Assembly: GCF_013030265.1 (NCBI RefSeq)
Contig: NZ_WPZQ01000001.1
Span: 124,001 to 188,000, forward strand
Length of the DNA stretch: 64,000 bases
Reading direction: 5' to 3'
Source of the DNA: Ruegeria arenilitoris
GTDB taxonomy: Bacteria > Pseudomonadota > Alphaproteobacteria > Rhodobacterales > Rhodobacteraceae
Shown here piece by piece: positions 35,941-44,541 of this stretch. The stretch's first letter is position 1. Every line of letters begins with the position of its first letter. The notes beneath the pieces were generated by a model that was not told the origin of the DNA, searched no databases, and saw only the letters and a program-made list of their open reading frames with translations. The translations under genes were made by a program, and so were the position numbers.

Positions 35941-36797
35941 TATTCCACCTCTCCTTCAGCCAGGTTGGCATGGGTCAGCAACGGCTCCAGACGCGCCAGA
36001 ACCGCATGGGCTTCAGCTGCGTCCGTTGCTCGTGCAGCCCGTGTCGCCTCAAGCTCGGCAACGGTCGCGCGATTCAGCAACTCAGCATCCGGCACACCAT
36101 CTTCGGCTGCGGCACGCAGTTCCTCTACCGCTTCGCGCAACTGATCGTTTGCCTTGCGCAGTCGCTGAAGATCGTCATCAAGGCGAGACATCGCCGCGCC
36201 GTGGCTTGCGCGTTCGGCCCGCAGCATATCCAGCTCTGCGCTTAGTTCCGCGACCCTTTCGCTGTCGGCAAGTTCGGACCGAAGCTTTGCAATTTCGGTT
36301 TCCAGCTCCTGTGCCTTACCCGCAATTGGCTTGAGTTGTTCCAACTCTGCCCGTAGCGGTGCAGGATCTTCGACGTTTTCTTGTTCGGCGCGCAGCGATT
36401 CAATTTCGGCTTTGAGCGCCATAACTTCATCGCGATCTTCCAGCGCTGCTTTAGCTTCGGCCAGCTCGGCACGCGCTGCCTCAACTGCGGCCAGCTTTTC
36501 GGCGGCTTCAGCAAGCTGCTCACGCAAGCCATCGGCCTCGGCGCTATCTACCGGTTGCGCCCGTAGCGTTTCGATATCGGCGCGCATCGCGTCGATTTCC
36601 TGATCGTGTCTTTCTTTCAGGGATTTGAGGCGTTCTTCTAACTGAGCATTCGCGACCCGCTCTTCATCAAGTGCTGCGCGCAGCTCCTGATCCTGATTTC
36701 CGCCAGCGGGGGCCGCTTCACCCAATGCCTCGACGCCCGAACCGATCCGCTCCATGGCGGCTACTATACGGCGCTGTAGTTCCTCGATCTGACTCAT
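35940..36797 (-). CDS. Coiled-coil protein upstream of zapA
   Basis: A 285-residue, nearly all-helical protein with continuous Leu/Ala/Glu heptads from about residue 35 to 240 and no membrane segment. Short breaks fall at AAPAGGNQDQ (28-37) and EDPAPL. It shows no domain I recognise. Its position directly before zapA with a one-base overlap suggests a role in the division ring, as ZapA partners such as ZapB are also coiled coils; this is inference. It is divergent from transketolase. Confidence 0.78.
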   Translation of the reverse strand: MSQIEELQRRIVAAMERIGSGVEALGEAAPAGGNQDQELRAALDEERVANAQLEERLKSLKERHDQEIDAMRADIETLRAQPVDSAEADGLREQLAEAAEKLAAVEAARAELAEAKAALEDRDEVMALKAEIESLRAEQENVEDPAPLRAELEQLKPIAGKAQELETEIAKLRSELADSERVAELSAELDMLRAERASHGAAMSRLDDDLQRLRKANDQLREAVEELRAAAEDGVPDAELLNRATVAELEATRAARATDAAEAHAVLARLEPLLTHANLAEGEVE

Positions 36798-36878
36798 GCC
36801 CCTGTCACCTCTTTACCAAGGTTCATTCTGTTGCTCGGTTGGCCGAATCGAATCCAGCCCCGCTCGTCCCTAGTCTAA

Positions 36879-37004
36879 CGGAATGTTCCGGAAAATACCC
36901 ACTCTTTGCTTTCAAGTACTTGAGCACCACTGTTGAACCAAGGACGGCGTGTCACGCCCGGTTCTGCTTGCACTTTGAGGGTTGGATGGTATTGAGCGCG
37001 CAAT
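36879..37004 (+). promoter_or_regulatory. Intergenic region before transketolase with two inverted repeats
   Basis: The 235-bp divergent region contains CGGAA-TG-TTCCG at 36879-36890 and ATTGAGCGCGCAAT at 36991-37004, the latter 29 bp before the start codon. Either could be a regulator site. The second has the GCGC core of the gap operators but only weak arm similarity. No clear minus-35/minus-10 pair was found. Confidence 0.3.
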
Positions 37005-37032
37005 CTGCCTGTAATCCAAAGGAACAACACCC

Positions 37033-39054
37033 GTGGACCTGACTGCGCTGCGTACTGCCAACCCCGAACACTGGGACAAGGCTGCGGCTATCCGCACCCT
37101 GACCCTTGATGCTGTTGCCGCTGCTAATTCCGGCCATTCCGGCATGCCGATGGGCATGGCCGATGTCGCGACCGTGCTGTTCGAAAAGCACCTGAAGTTT
37201 GACGCATCGGCTCCGAACTGGCCTGACCGTGATCGCTTTATCCTGTCGGCTGGCCATGGTTCGATGCTGGTCTATTCGCTGTTGTATCTCACAGGCCACG
37301 GCGACGTTACGCTGGAAGAAATCAAAAACTTCCGTCAGTTGGGCGCCAAAACTGCGGGTCACCCCGAGAACTTCCTGGTTGATGGCATCGAAACCACGAC
37401 TGGCCCACTGGGTCAGGGCATTTCCAACGCCGTCGGCTTTGCAATGGCCGAGGAAATTCAGCGCGCGCATTACGGCAAGAAGGTCGTTGACCACTATACT
37501 TACGTGATCGCAGGCGACGGCTGCCTGATGGAAGGCGTCAGCCAAGAGGCGATCACCCTTGCCGGTCGTCACGAGCTTAGCAAACTGATCGTCTTCTGGG
37601 ACAACAACAACATCACCATCGATGGAACAGTTGATATCGCCGATCGTACGGATCAGGTTCGTCGATTTGCAGCGTCAGGCTGGCATGTCATCGAAATCGA
37701 TGGCCACGACCCCAAGGCGATTGATGCGGCGATCATCCAGGCAAAGAAATCCAACAAACCGACGATGATCGCATGCGAGAGCCACATTGCTCTTGGTCAC
37801 GCTGCGCAGGATACGTCGAAAGGCCACGGTGCACTGACCGATCAGGACCAGCTGAAAGCTGCAAAAGATGGCTATGGCTGGCCGCATGACGCGTTTGAAG
37901 TACCGGCCAACGTGAAATCAGCATGGGAAGCCATCGGAGCCCGTGGTGCGTCCGAACGCGCTGCCTGGGAAGAGCGTTTCGCGCAGCTATCCGAGCGCAA
38001 GCAGGCCGAGTTCAACCGCGCTTATGCGTTTGAAGCTCCCAAAAAACTGGCAGGTGTCATCCGCTCGTTCAAAAAGCAGATGTCGGAAGATCAACCGAAA
38101 CTAGCCACCCGCGCATCGTCTGAGAAGGTTCTGAACGTCGTGAACCCGATCATGACGGAAACCGTAGGCGGTTCGGCTGACCTGACCGGTTCGAACAACA
38201 CCAAATCTTCGGATATGAGCGTGTTCCTGCCCGAAAACCGCAAGGGTCGCTATATCCACTACGGTATCCGCGAACATGGCATGGCAGCCGCGATGAACGG
38301 CATGGCGTTGCATGGCGGCATCCGCCCCTATGGCGGTACGTTCATGGCCTTCACCGACTATGCGCGCCCGTCCATGCGTCTGGCAGCACTGATGAAGGTG
38401 CCGTCTGTCTTCGTAATGACCCATGACTCGATTGGTCTGGGTGAAGACGGCCCGACCCACCAGCCAGTCGAGCATCTGGCGATCTCGCGCGCAACGCCGA
38501 ACACCTATGTGTTCCGCCCAGCAGACACCGTTGAGACCGCCGAAGCATGGGAACTGGCGCTGACCTTCAAGGACAGCCCTTCCGTCCTGTCACTGACCCG
38601 TCAGGGTGTGCCGACCGTACGGACCCAGCACAAGGCCAAGAACCTGACCGCACAAGGTGCCTATGTCCTGGCAGAGGCCGAGAGCAAACGTCAGGCGATC
38701 CTGATCGCCACCGGGTCCGAGGTGTCATTGGCGATGGAAGCCAAAGCCATGCTTGAGGCCGAAGGTATCGGCACCCGCGTTGTCTCCATGCCTTGTATGG
38801 AACTGTTCGCTGAACAGGACGAAGCCTATCGCAAGCGCGTTCTGCCAGCGGGTGCAGTTCGCGTCGGCATCGAAGCCGCCGTCCGCGCCGGAGGCTGGGA
38901 TCGCTGGCTTTTGGGTGAACGCGGCCGCGAGGCCAAGGCTGGTTTCATTGGCATGTCGAGCTTTGGTGCATCCGCCCCCGCTGGCGAGTTGTACAAGCAC
39001 TTCGGCATCACCGTCGAGGCAACCGTGGCCAAGGTTAAGGAACTGCTGGGTTAA
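37033..39054 (+). CDS. tkt: Transketolase
   Basis: A 673-residue thiamine-diphosphate enzyme of the pentose phosphate pathway. It starts at GTG with AAGGA nine bases upstream. Motifs: [34 protein letters not shown], the cofactor motif [13 protein letters not shown] ending in [19 protein letters not shown] and a C-terminal domain. It links fructose 6-phosphate and glyceraldehyde 3-phosphate to pentoses. No phosphoribulokinase or RuBisCO gene is near, so a Calvin-cycle copy is not suggested. Divergent from the coiled-coil/zapA operon; a strong terminator follows. Confidence 0.96.
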   Translation: MDLTALRTANPEHWDKAAAIRTLTLDAVAAANSGHSGMPMGMADVATVLFEKHLKFDASAPNWPDRDRFILSAGHGSMLVYSLLYLTGHGDVTLEEIKNFRQLGAKTAGHPENFLVDGIETTTGPLGQGISNAVGFAMAEEIQRAHYGKKVVDHYTYVIAGDGCLMEGVSQEAITLAGRHELSKLIVFWDNNNITIDGTVDIADRTDQVRRFAASGWHVIEIDGHDPKAIDAAIIQAKKSNKPTMIACESHIALGHAAQDTSKGHGALTDQDQLKAAKDGYGWPHDAFEVPANVKSAWEAIGARGASERAAWEERFAQLSERKQAEFNRAYAFEAPKKLAGVIRSFKKQMSEDQPKLATRASSEKVLNVVNPIMTETVGGSADLTGSNNTKSSDMSVFLPENRKGRYIHYGIREHGMAAAMNGMALHGGIRPYGGTFMAFTDYARPSMRLAALMKVPSVFVMTHDSIGLGEDGPTHQPVEHLAISRATPNTYVFRPADTVETAEAWELALTFKDSPSVLSLTRQGVPTVRTQHKAKNLTAQGAYVLAEAESKRQAILIATGSEVSLAMEAKAMLEAEGIGTRVVSMPCMELFAEQDEAYRKRVLPAGAVRVGIEAAVRAGGWDRWLLGERGREAKAGFIGMSSFGASAPAGELYKHFGITVEATVAKVKELLG

Positions 39055-39086
39055 ACCCGCGTTTCGCAGGCAGACTAAATTATCGA

Positions 39087-39115
39087 AAGCCCCGGTCACA
39101 ACCGGGGCTTTTTTT
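39087..39115 (+). terminator. Terminator of tkt
   Basis: A 10-bp stem (39087-39096 with 39101-39110), 4-base loop and seven-T run form a textbook intrinsic terminator 32 bp after the stop. Confidence 0.95.
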
Positions 39116-39132
39116 GATGGATGCATTACTTG

Positions 39133-39933
39133 TCAGATAAAGATAATGACGGATTGCATCCCGTCTACCACAAGCTCTCCGTCCGTATTCCACATCCGCA
39201 TCACTTGCGAGCTATAGCCATCTCGACCAGCAGTCAGTTGGTTCTCCATCAGCCACCAGCCGTCGTCGGTTTGAACCGTCTCGGACAACAGGTTCACCAT
39301 CCAGTTCATCGACGAATTCGCGCCCGGCTTTGTCAACAGCGAGAAAATACTCGGCGGCAGCACATCGGCCAACGCTATCAACCCTTCGATTCGATCCCGC
39401 ATTCGTTCATCTCTGTGACGAGCCCAGACCCGTACATACCCGCTGTCTGAACCGGTGAACGGTAGCGCCCCCTCGATAAGCCGAACATCAAAGTTGTTAA
39501 AAAACGGGATCGGTCCTTTGGTGACGCCGGGCGGCAGATAACCGAGGGTATCCTCTGGTGCCGGGCTGGGTATGGGCGGACACGCAACCGAGACAAGGCT
39601 TTGTTGTGCCGCACCGAACGAGAAGGTTCCCATCGCCGCCGTCTTTCCACTAATGTCGGCCCGAGCGCTCAGCGTGGTGACATTGCGACCTTGTCTCAAC
39701 ATCTCGGTTTCGATGGACGGCCCTTCGCCAATAGGAGCCGTAAAATTGATCAGGGCCGAGCGAAGCGGTGGCAGATCGTGATGCTGTGTACGCGCAGCGT
39801 TAAGCAACATAGCGGCCGTAAATCCGCCAAAACTCGTACGTCCCTGCATCCAGTTCGGCGGCAAGGGACATTGAACGCGCCCCTCGCTGCATTCTACAGC
39901 ATCAAGGGCGTCCGAAAGTGTGCATTCGGTCAT
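39133..39933 (-). CDS. Acyl-CoA thioesterase family protein (double hotdog, TesB-like)
   Basis: A 266-residue protein with two hotdog-like halves: WMQGRTSFGGFTAAMLLNAAR and RSALINFTAPIGEGPSIET in the first, and MNWMVNLLSETVQTDDGWWLMENQ in the second. The segment LLSETVQTDDGWWL aligns with the TesB-type C-terminal hotdog. Predicted to hydrolyse acyl-CoA thioesters in the cytoplasm; chain preference unknown. GAGAG precedes the start. It is convergent with tkt and lies downstream of the DUF808 gene on the same strand, with 70 bp between them. Confidence 0.82.
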   Translation of the reverse strand: MTECTLSDALDAVECSEGRVQCPLPPNWMQGRTSFGGFTAAMLLNAARTQHHDLPPLRSALINFTAPIGEGPSIETEMLRQGRNVTTLSARADISGKTAAMGTFSFGAAQQSLVSVACPPIPSPAPEDTLGYLPPGVTKGPIPFFNNFDVRLIEGALPFTGSDSGYVRVWARHRDERMRDRIEGLIALADVLPPSIFSLLTKPGANSSMNWMVNLLSETVQTDDGWWLMENQLTAGRDGYSSQVMRMWNTDGELVVDGMQSVIIFI

Positions 39934-40003
39934 GGGACTCTCAATTCTTCAGGTCACGCCGAGCATAAGAACACGGCATGACCTGGACATCTGTGACCTT
40001 GCG

Positions 40004-40975
40004 TCAGTGCTTTTGAGAGTCGCCCGATATGCTGCTCAGGAGCGGTGCGATGAGCTTTGTGGCCAATGGAATCAGAACCATCCCCCAAGCCAGACCAAAA
40101 ATGCCGTCCATCGTGGCTTTGGACACCCATTCCACAACTGCAGTCCACTGATCCGACACGGAATGCCCGATGGCATAGGCCCAGTCGTGGATGTGGTGGC
40201 CCAACCAGCCAAAGCCCAGCACTTCCATTCCGTGAATGATGATCGACCCACCAACCCACAGCATCGCAGCAGTTCCGACGATCGAAAGCACCTTCATTAC
40301 AGCTGGCATCGCCTTGACCAACCCGCGCCCCAAACCGCGTCCTATTGGTGTAGGTGCGTTGTTCGCCAGATACAGCCCGACGTCATCCATTTTTACGATC
40401 AACGCAACAGACCCGTACACCGCCAGCGTAACCCCGATTCCAACGACCGCCAGTGTTGCTGCCTGCATCCACAGATTCGGAGCTTCAATGGCCGCCAGCG
40501 CAATTGTCATAATTTCCGCAGACAGGATAAAGTCGGTCTTGATGGCCCCCCTGACCTTTTGCTCTTCCAGATGGCCGGGATCGCGCACATTCATGTCGTC
40601 TTCGATCACGTGACTGCCATGCGGAAACAGTACGTGAAAGATTTTTTCGGCCCCTTCGAAACATAAATAGGACCCACCGATCATAAGCAGGGGCGTTATC
40701 AGCCAGGGTGCCAGGTTCGCCAATAGCAAGGCGACCGGAAGCAACAGGATAATCTTGTTGAACAGAGATCCGCGTGCAATGCGCCAGATGATCGGCAGCT
40801 CGCGCGCTGGTGCAAATCCCTGAACGTATTTTGGAGTGACGGCTGCGTCGTCAATGATCACACCGGCTGTTTTCGCCCCGGCCTTACCTGCAGCCGCGAC
40901 CACATCGTCAACGGACGCCGCCGCAACCTTGGCTATCCCTGCTACATCGTCCAACAGGGCCAACAAACCGCTCAT
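40004..40975 (-). CDS. DUF808/YedI-family membrane protein
   Basis: A 323-residue inner-membrane protein matching the DUF808 (YedI) family: MSGLLALLDDVAGIAKVAA at the start, DDAAVTPKYVQGFAPARELPI, KIFHVLFPH and KTDFILSAEIMTIAL. About seven hydrophobic segments are present. The family has no established biochemical role. AGGAAAGGAAG precedes the start. It is divergent from the GapB-type gene, so the intergenic operator cluster could act on both. Confidence 0.9.
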   Translation of the reverse strand: MSGLLALLDDVAGIAKVAAASVDDVVAAAGKAGAKTAGVIIDDAAVTPKYVQGFAPARELPIIWRIARGSLFNKIILLLPVALLLANLAPWLITPLLMIGGSYLCFEGAEKIFHVLFPHGSHVIEDDMNVRDPGHLEEQKVRGAIKTDFILSAEIMTIALAAIEAPNLWMQAATLAVVGIGVTLAVYGSVALIVKMDDVGLYLANNAPTPIGRGLGRGLVKAMPAVMKVLSIVGTAAMLWVGGSIIIHGMEVLGFGWLGHHIHDWAYAIGHSVSDQWTAVVEWVSKATMDGIFGLAWGMVLIPLATKLIAPLLSSISGDSQKH

Positions 40976-41026
40976 GGTGCTTCCTTTCCTTTCACCTGCC
41001 GCATTCGGAACCTACCTGATCCAACG

Positions 41027-41069
41027 CTTAGCGCAAGCGTTAGCGCAACCGGTGCAGGTTTGCGCTAAC
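41027..41069. promoter_or_regulatory. Cluster of three TTAGCGCAA repeats upstream of the first gap gene
   Basis: TTAGCGCAA occurs twice as a direct repeat (41028-41036 and 41040-41048, period 12 bp) and once inverted as TTGCGCTAA (41060-41068). The last one lies in GTTTGCGCTAAC, 11 of 12 bases identical to the palindrome before the second gap gene. The middle and last copies form an inverted repeat with an 11-bp spacer. The cluster is 88-130 bp before the gap start and 52-94 bp before the divergent DUF808 start. Confidence 0.65.
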
Positions 41070-41156
41070 ACCTTAAAAATATGCCACTTTTGCCCTTTTG
41101 AGATTGTCAATTCGCGGCTATATGGCCTGCAAAGCAAGCGCATTTGGAGACGTCTG

Positions 41157-42158
41157 ATGACCATCAAGGTCGGTATCAATGGTTTTGGCCGCATCGGCCG
41201 CTGTACCCTGTCGCACATCGCGGCATCGGCTCGCAACGACATCGAAGTGATCAAGGTCAATGCAACCGGGCCCTTGGAAACCTCGGCTCATCTGCTGAAA
41301 TATGACAGCATACATGGTCGTTTCCCGCGTGACGTATCCATCAATGGGAACACCATGGATCTGGGCCGCGGCCCGATGGAGATGTTCTCTACCTACGACA
41401 TGAACGAGCTGGATTGGGATGGCTGCGACGTCGTTCTGGAATGCACCGGCAAATTCAATGATGGTCATAAAGCCAAAACTCACCTTGACCGCGGTGCCCA
41501 GAAGGTTCTCCTTTCGGCCCCTGGCAAGAATGTAGACAAGACAATCGTCTTTGGTGTGAACCACAATGACCTGACAACCGAAGACAAAATGGTGTCCAAC
41601 GGTTCGTGCACCACCAACTGCCTTGCCCCGCTTGCCAAGGTATTGGACGAAGGCATCGGTATCGAGCATGGCATCATGACCACGATCCACGCTTACACCG
41701 GCGATCAGCCGACCCTGGACCGCCGCCACAGCGATCTGTACCGCGCCCGTGCTGCTGCTATGTCGATGATTCCAACCAGCACCGGCGCTGCCAAGGCACT
41801 GGGTGAAGTACTGCCGAACCTGAAAGGCCGCCTCGACGGATCGGCCATCCGGGTCCCTACCCCGAATGTGTCAGCTGTTGACCTGACCTTCCGCGCGTCG
41901 CGTGACGTCACCGCAGAAGAGGTGAACGCAATCGTTCAGGATGCAGCACAAGGTCCGATGCAGCGCGTTCTGGGATACGAACCCGCACCACTGGTTTCGA
42001 CCGACTTCAACCATACCGAAGAAAGCTCGATCTTCGCACCGGATCAGACCCGCGTTGTTGACAATCGCATGGTTCGGGTTCTGGCCTGGTATGACAACGA
42101 ATGGGGCTTTTCGGTTCGTATGGCCGATGTAGCCGTCGCAATGGGCCGTCTTAACTGA
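41157..42158 (+). CDS. gap: Glyceraldehyde-3-phosphate dehydrogenase, GapB-like (likely gluconeogenic)
   Basis: A 333-residue GAPDH with the catalytic SNGSCTTNCLAP motif and the conserved end VLAWYDNEWGFSVRM. At the position where NAD-specific enzymes have IND, it has KVNATG (Ala36 replaces the Asp that binds the adenosine ribose). Together with ECTGKFNDGHKAKTH and APGKNVDKTIVFGVN this resembles B. subtilis GapB, which uses NADP(H) in gluconeogenesis. GGAGA seven bases upstream sets the ATG; the frame is open upstream but those codons cover the operator region. A strong terminator follows. The cofactor preference is inferred. Confidence 0.92.
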   Translation: MTIKVGINGFGRIGRCTLSHIAASARNDIEVIKVNATGPLETSAHLLKYDSIHGRFPRDVSINGNTMDLGRGPMEMFSTYDMNELDWDGCDVVLECTGKFNDGHKAKTHLDRGAQKVLLSAPGKNVDKTIVFGVNHNDLTTEDKMVSNGSCTTNCLAPLAKVLDEGIGIEHGIMTTIHAYTGDQPTLDRRHSDLYRARAAAMSMIPTSTGAAKALGEVLPNLKGRLDGSAIRVPTPNVSAVDLTFRASRDVTAEEVNAIVQDAAQGPMQRVLGYEPAPLVSTDFNHTEESSIFAPDQTRVVDNRMVRVLAWYDNEWGFSVRMADVAVAMGRLN

Positions 42159-42185
42159 CATCGGCTTGATTGCTTGAACAGCATT

Positions 42186-42216
42186 GCCCGCTCAGGTTAT
42201 CTGAGCGGGCTTTCTT
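42186..42216 (+). terminator. Terminator of the GapB-like gene
   Basis: A perfect 10-bp stem (42186-42195 with 42201-42210), 5-base loop and TTTCTT tail lie 27 bp after the stop. The next small ORF begins only 14 bp later. Confidence 0.9.
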
Positions 42217-42229
42217 GTTCGGGGCCGTA

Positions 42230-42373
42230 ATGACCAACCAACTCGCCATCTGGCTCGGAATTCTAATTCTTGGCGGGTTCATGCTCGACTACACACTCTA
42301 TGGGACCGAGCATTTATTGTTCCTTGGAAAGAAGTTGTACGACTTTCTTGACTGGCTGGCCTTCTGGCGCTGA
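42230..42373 (+). CDS. Small hydrophobic protein between the two gap genes
   Basis: A 47-residue ORF: MTNQLAIWLGILILGGFMLD followed by an amphipathic tail (KKLYDFLDWLAFWR). One membrane helix is predicted. The upstream bases offer only a weak ribosome site and the gene sits directly after a terminator, so expression would need read-through or its own promoter. The regular hydrophobic pattern and aromatic C-terminus argue for a real small membrane protein; I do not know the family with certainty. Confidence 0.5.
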   Translation: MTNQLAIWLGILILGGFMLDYTLYGTEHLLFLGKKLYDFLDWLAFWR

Positions 42374-42385
42374 CAGAGGTTTTGC

Positions 42386-42422
42386 TTGACTTTTTCTCTC
42401 ACCTGATTTTGTTAGCGCTAAC
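42386..42422 (+). promoter_or_regulatory. Promoter region of the second gap gene with operator GTTAGCGCTAAC
   Basis: TTGACT at 42386-42391 is a good minus-35; the minus-10 would fall near 42409-42414, overlapping the perfect 12-bp palindrome GTTAGCGCTAAC (42411-42422). A repressor bound there would block RNA polymerase. The palindrome has the even, CG-centred form of LacI-family operators. It ends 45 bp before the gap start codon. Confidence 0.6.
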
Positions 42423-42467
42423 TGACCATGAAACCGAAGCCGGACGGCTATTCAGACGGAGCGCAAA

Positions 42468-43472
42468 ATGACACTGAAACTGGCAATCAATGGCTTTGGA
42501 CGTATCGGGAGAGGCGTACTGCGGGCCGTAATGGAATCCGGGCGCCAAGACGTAGAGATCGTTGCGATCAACGATTTGGCCAAACCTGAAATGAACGCCC
42601 ATCTCTTCGAATTCGATAGTGTTCATGGACGCTATAAAGATACGGTCACCCTGAGTGACGCTGGGTTCGATGTCGGTCGCGGCCCTATCCGCTTGACCAG
42701 CGAACGCAATCCGGAAGACCTGCCTTGGTCAGACGTTGATGTGGTTCTGGAATGCACTGGTGTATTCCGTACGCGTGAGGCAGCGTCGCGTCACTTTCAA
42801 AACGGATCAAAAAAGGTGCTGATCTCAGCTCCCGCTCGCGGCGATGGCGCTGTCAAAACTGTAGTGTTCGGTGTGAATGAGCATGAGCTAACTGCCGAGG
42901 ACTTGGTGGTTTCAAACGCGTCCTGCACGACGAATTGCTTGTCACCGGTGGCAGCGGCACTTGATGCAGGATTGGGCATTCGGCACGGAAACATGACAAC
43001 CGTGCACGCCTATACGGCCAGCCAACCCGTTCATGACACGGCTGGAAAAGACCCCTACCTGTCGCGTGCTGCAGCGTTGTCGATGATCCCGACAACGACA
43101 GGTGCGGCCTCTGCAGTTGGTCTGGTTCTGCCACAACTTCAGGGCAAACTGACGGGTCAGGCCATCCGCGTACCCACGCCTAACGTTTCCGTGGTCGATT
43201 TGGTTGTCGAAGTCTCCCGTCCGACAACTGAAGAAGAAGTGAACGCGTTGTTCATCGAGGCCGCAGAAAAAATCCCCGGCGTATTGGCCGCAGAAAATCG
43301 TCCTCTGGTCTCTGTAGATTTCAACCATGACGCCCATAGTTCGACCGTCTCTCTGTCGGAGACCAAAGTCACCGACGGAACACTGGTTCGTGTTCTCGCC
43401 TGGTATGACAATGAATGGGGTTTTTCGAACCGGATGCTGGATACTGCAGCAGCGATGGGCGCTTTAGCCTAA
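42468..43472 (+). CDS. gap: Glyceraldehyde-3-phosphate dehydrogenase, NAD-type
   Basis: A 334-residue GAPDH with AINDLAKPEMN (Asp36 present, as in NAD-dependent enzymes), catalytic SNASCTTNCLSP, PTTTGAASAVGLVLP and VLAWYDNEWGFSNRM. It differs widely from the neighbouring GapB-like copy, so the pair is old or separately acquired rather than a recent duplication. This copy is likely the glycolytic/Entner-Doudoroff one. Its last nine bases overlap the end of the convergent coaD gene. Confidence 0.93.
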   Translation: MTLKLAINGFGRIGRGVLRAVMESGRQDVEIVAINDLAKPEMNAHLFEFDSVHGRYKDTVTLSDAGFDVGRGPIRLTSERNPEDLPWSDVDVVLECTGVFRTREAASRHFQNGSKKVLISAPARGDGAVKTVVFGVNEHELTAEDLVVSNASCTTNCLSPVAAALDAGLGIRHGNMTTVHAYTASQPVHDTAGKDPYLSRAAALSMIPTTTGAASAVGLVLPQLQGKLTGQAIRVPTPNVSVVDLVVEVSRPTTEEEVNALFIEAAEKIPGVLAAENRPLVSVDFNHDAHSSTVSLSETKVTDGTLVRVLAWYDNEWGFSNRMLDTAAAMGALA

Positions 43473-43955
43473 CCTCTCGCGCAATGCAGTGTTGACACGG
43501 GGCGTGACAAATTTTGACACGTCCCCACCCAACCTGGCGATCTCTTTTACCAGTTTGGATGCGATGGCCTGATGTCTCGCCTCAGCCATCAGGAATACGG
43601 TTTCGATTGAATCATCCAAGGCTCGGTTCATCCCAACCATCTGGAACTCATACTCGAAATCAGCAACAGCACGCAGGCCGCGTACGATGATCTGGGCACC
43701 GACATCTCTGGCACAATCGATCAGCAGGTTTTCAAAGGGATGCGCGACAATCTCAGTACCGGTTTGTTCGGTCAGATAGGCGCATTCCGCCTCAATCATG
43801 GCTACGCGCTCTTCGAGTGAGAACAAAGGGCCCTTGTCCCGATTGATCGCAACTCCGATGACCAACTTGTCGACCAGCGCTGCGGCGCGGCGAATGATAT
43901 CGATATGACCCAGAGTAATCGGGTCAAAGGTTCCGGGATATAATCCAACGCGCAT
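43464..43955 (-). CDS. coaD: Phosphopantetheine adenylyltransferase
   Basis: A 163-residue nucleotidyltransferase of coenzyme A synthesis. MRVGLYPGTFDPITLGHIDII contains the T/HxGH motif for ATP binding; IIVRGLRAVADFEYEFQM and ETVFLMAEARHQAIASKLVKEIA complete the family pattern. AGGAGA lies just before the ATG; the longer frame upstream is unrelated. The 3' end overlaps the second gap gene by nine bases, tail to tail, leaving no room for a separate terminator. Confidence 0.95.
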   Translation of the reverse strand: MRVGLYPGTFDPITLGHIDIIRRAAALVDKLVIGVAINRDKGPLFSLEERVAMIEAECAYLTEQTGTEIVAHPFENLLIDCARDVGAQIIVRGLRAVADFEYEFQMVGMNRALDDSIETVFLMAEARHQAIASKLVKEIARLGGDVSKFVTPRVNTALRERLG

Positions 43956-44040
43956 CACTGTCTCCTGCGCAACTTTATTTCTGCGCAAGCAAACACAACT
44001 TCGCCGCGTGTGCAAGAGGCGGCATCAGGCTGAAACCCGA

Positions 44041-44478
44041 TCAGTGCCCCATGATCATGCCTTGCAATGCGTCTTTTTCCATGGCCAGTTCGGTCAATTG
44101 AGCCTTGACCACATCGCCCAAAGTCACAATTCCAACAAGCTGCCCGTCTTCCAGAACCGGCATATGTCGAAACCGGCCTTCTGTCATTCTGGACATGATA
44201 TCCTGTACAGTGTCCTGGCGGCTGGCTGTCACCAAATCTCGGGTCATATAGGCGCTGACGGGTTCCGAGAGACACCCGCTGCCACTTGCCGCCAGTTCTC
44301 TTACGATGTCACGCTCTGACAGAATACCGGATGCTGTCTGACCACCATCTTCTGATATGACCACCGTACCAATACGTTTTTCAGCCAGAATTTTTGCAGC
44401 TTCCGAGACTGTTGCTGACGGTTCGACGGTCACAACCCCGCCCGCCGCTTTGGATTTCAGAATGGCCTGAACAAGCAT
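44041..44478 (-). CDS. CBS-domain pair protein
   Basis: A 145-residue protein made only of two CBS motifs: TVSEAAKILAEKRIGTVVIS with GILSERDIVRELA, and TVQDIMSRMTEGRFRHMPVL with GIVTLGDVVKAQL. Free-standing CBS pairs bind adenine nucleotides and regulate partner enzymes; the partner is unknown. GGAGG precedes the start. It lies between coaD and a LysR gene on the same strand. Confidence 0.9.
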   Translation of the reverse strand: MLVQAILKSKAAGGVVTVEPSATVSEAAKILAEKRIGTVVISEDGGQTASGILSERDIVRELAASGSGCLSEPVSAYMTRDLVTASRQDTVQDIMSRMTEGRFRHMPVLEDGQLVGIVTLGDVVKAQLTELAMEKDALQGMIMGH

Positions 44479-44541
44479 AAGCGAAAAAACCTCCGGAATA
44501 ACGTACTGTTTTTTAAAGCGTTGCCGGAATGAAAGACCCTG

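Noticed and set aside
36798-37032. Possible 6S RNA near zapA
   Set aside because: 6S RNA often lies next to zapA, but here zapA is followed by an overlapping coding gene, and the 235-bp region upstream of the operon shows no long closed hairpin with a central bubble.
37033-43472. Calvin-cycle operon (tkt, gap, aldolase present in window)
   Set aside because: There is no RuBisCO, phosphoribulokinase or cbbR gene, and the genes are separated by unrelated ones with their own terminators.
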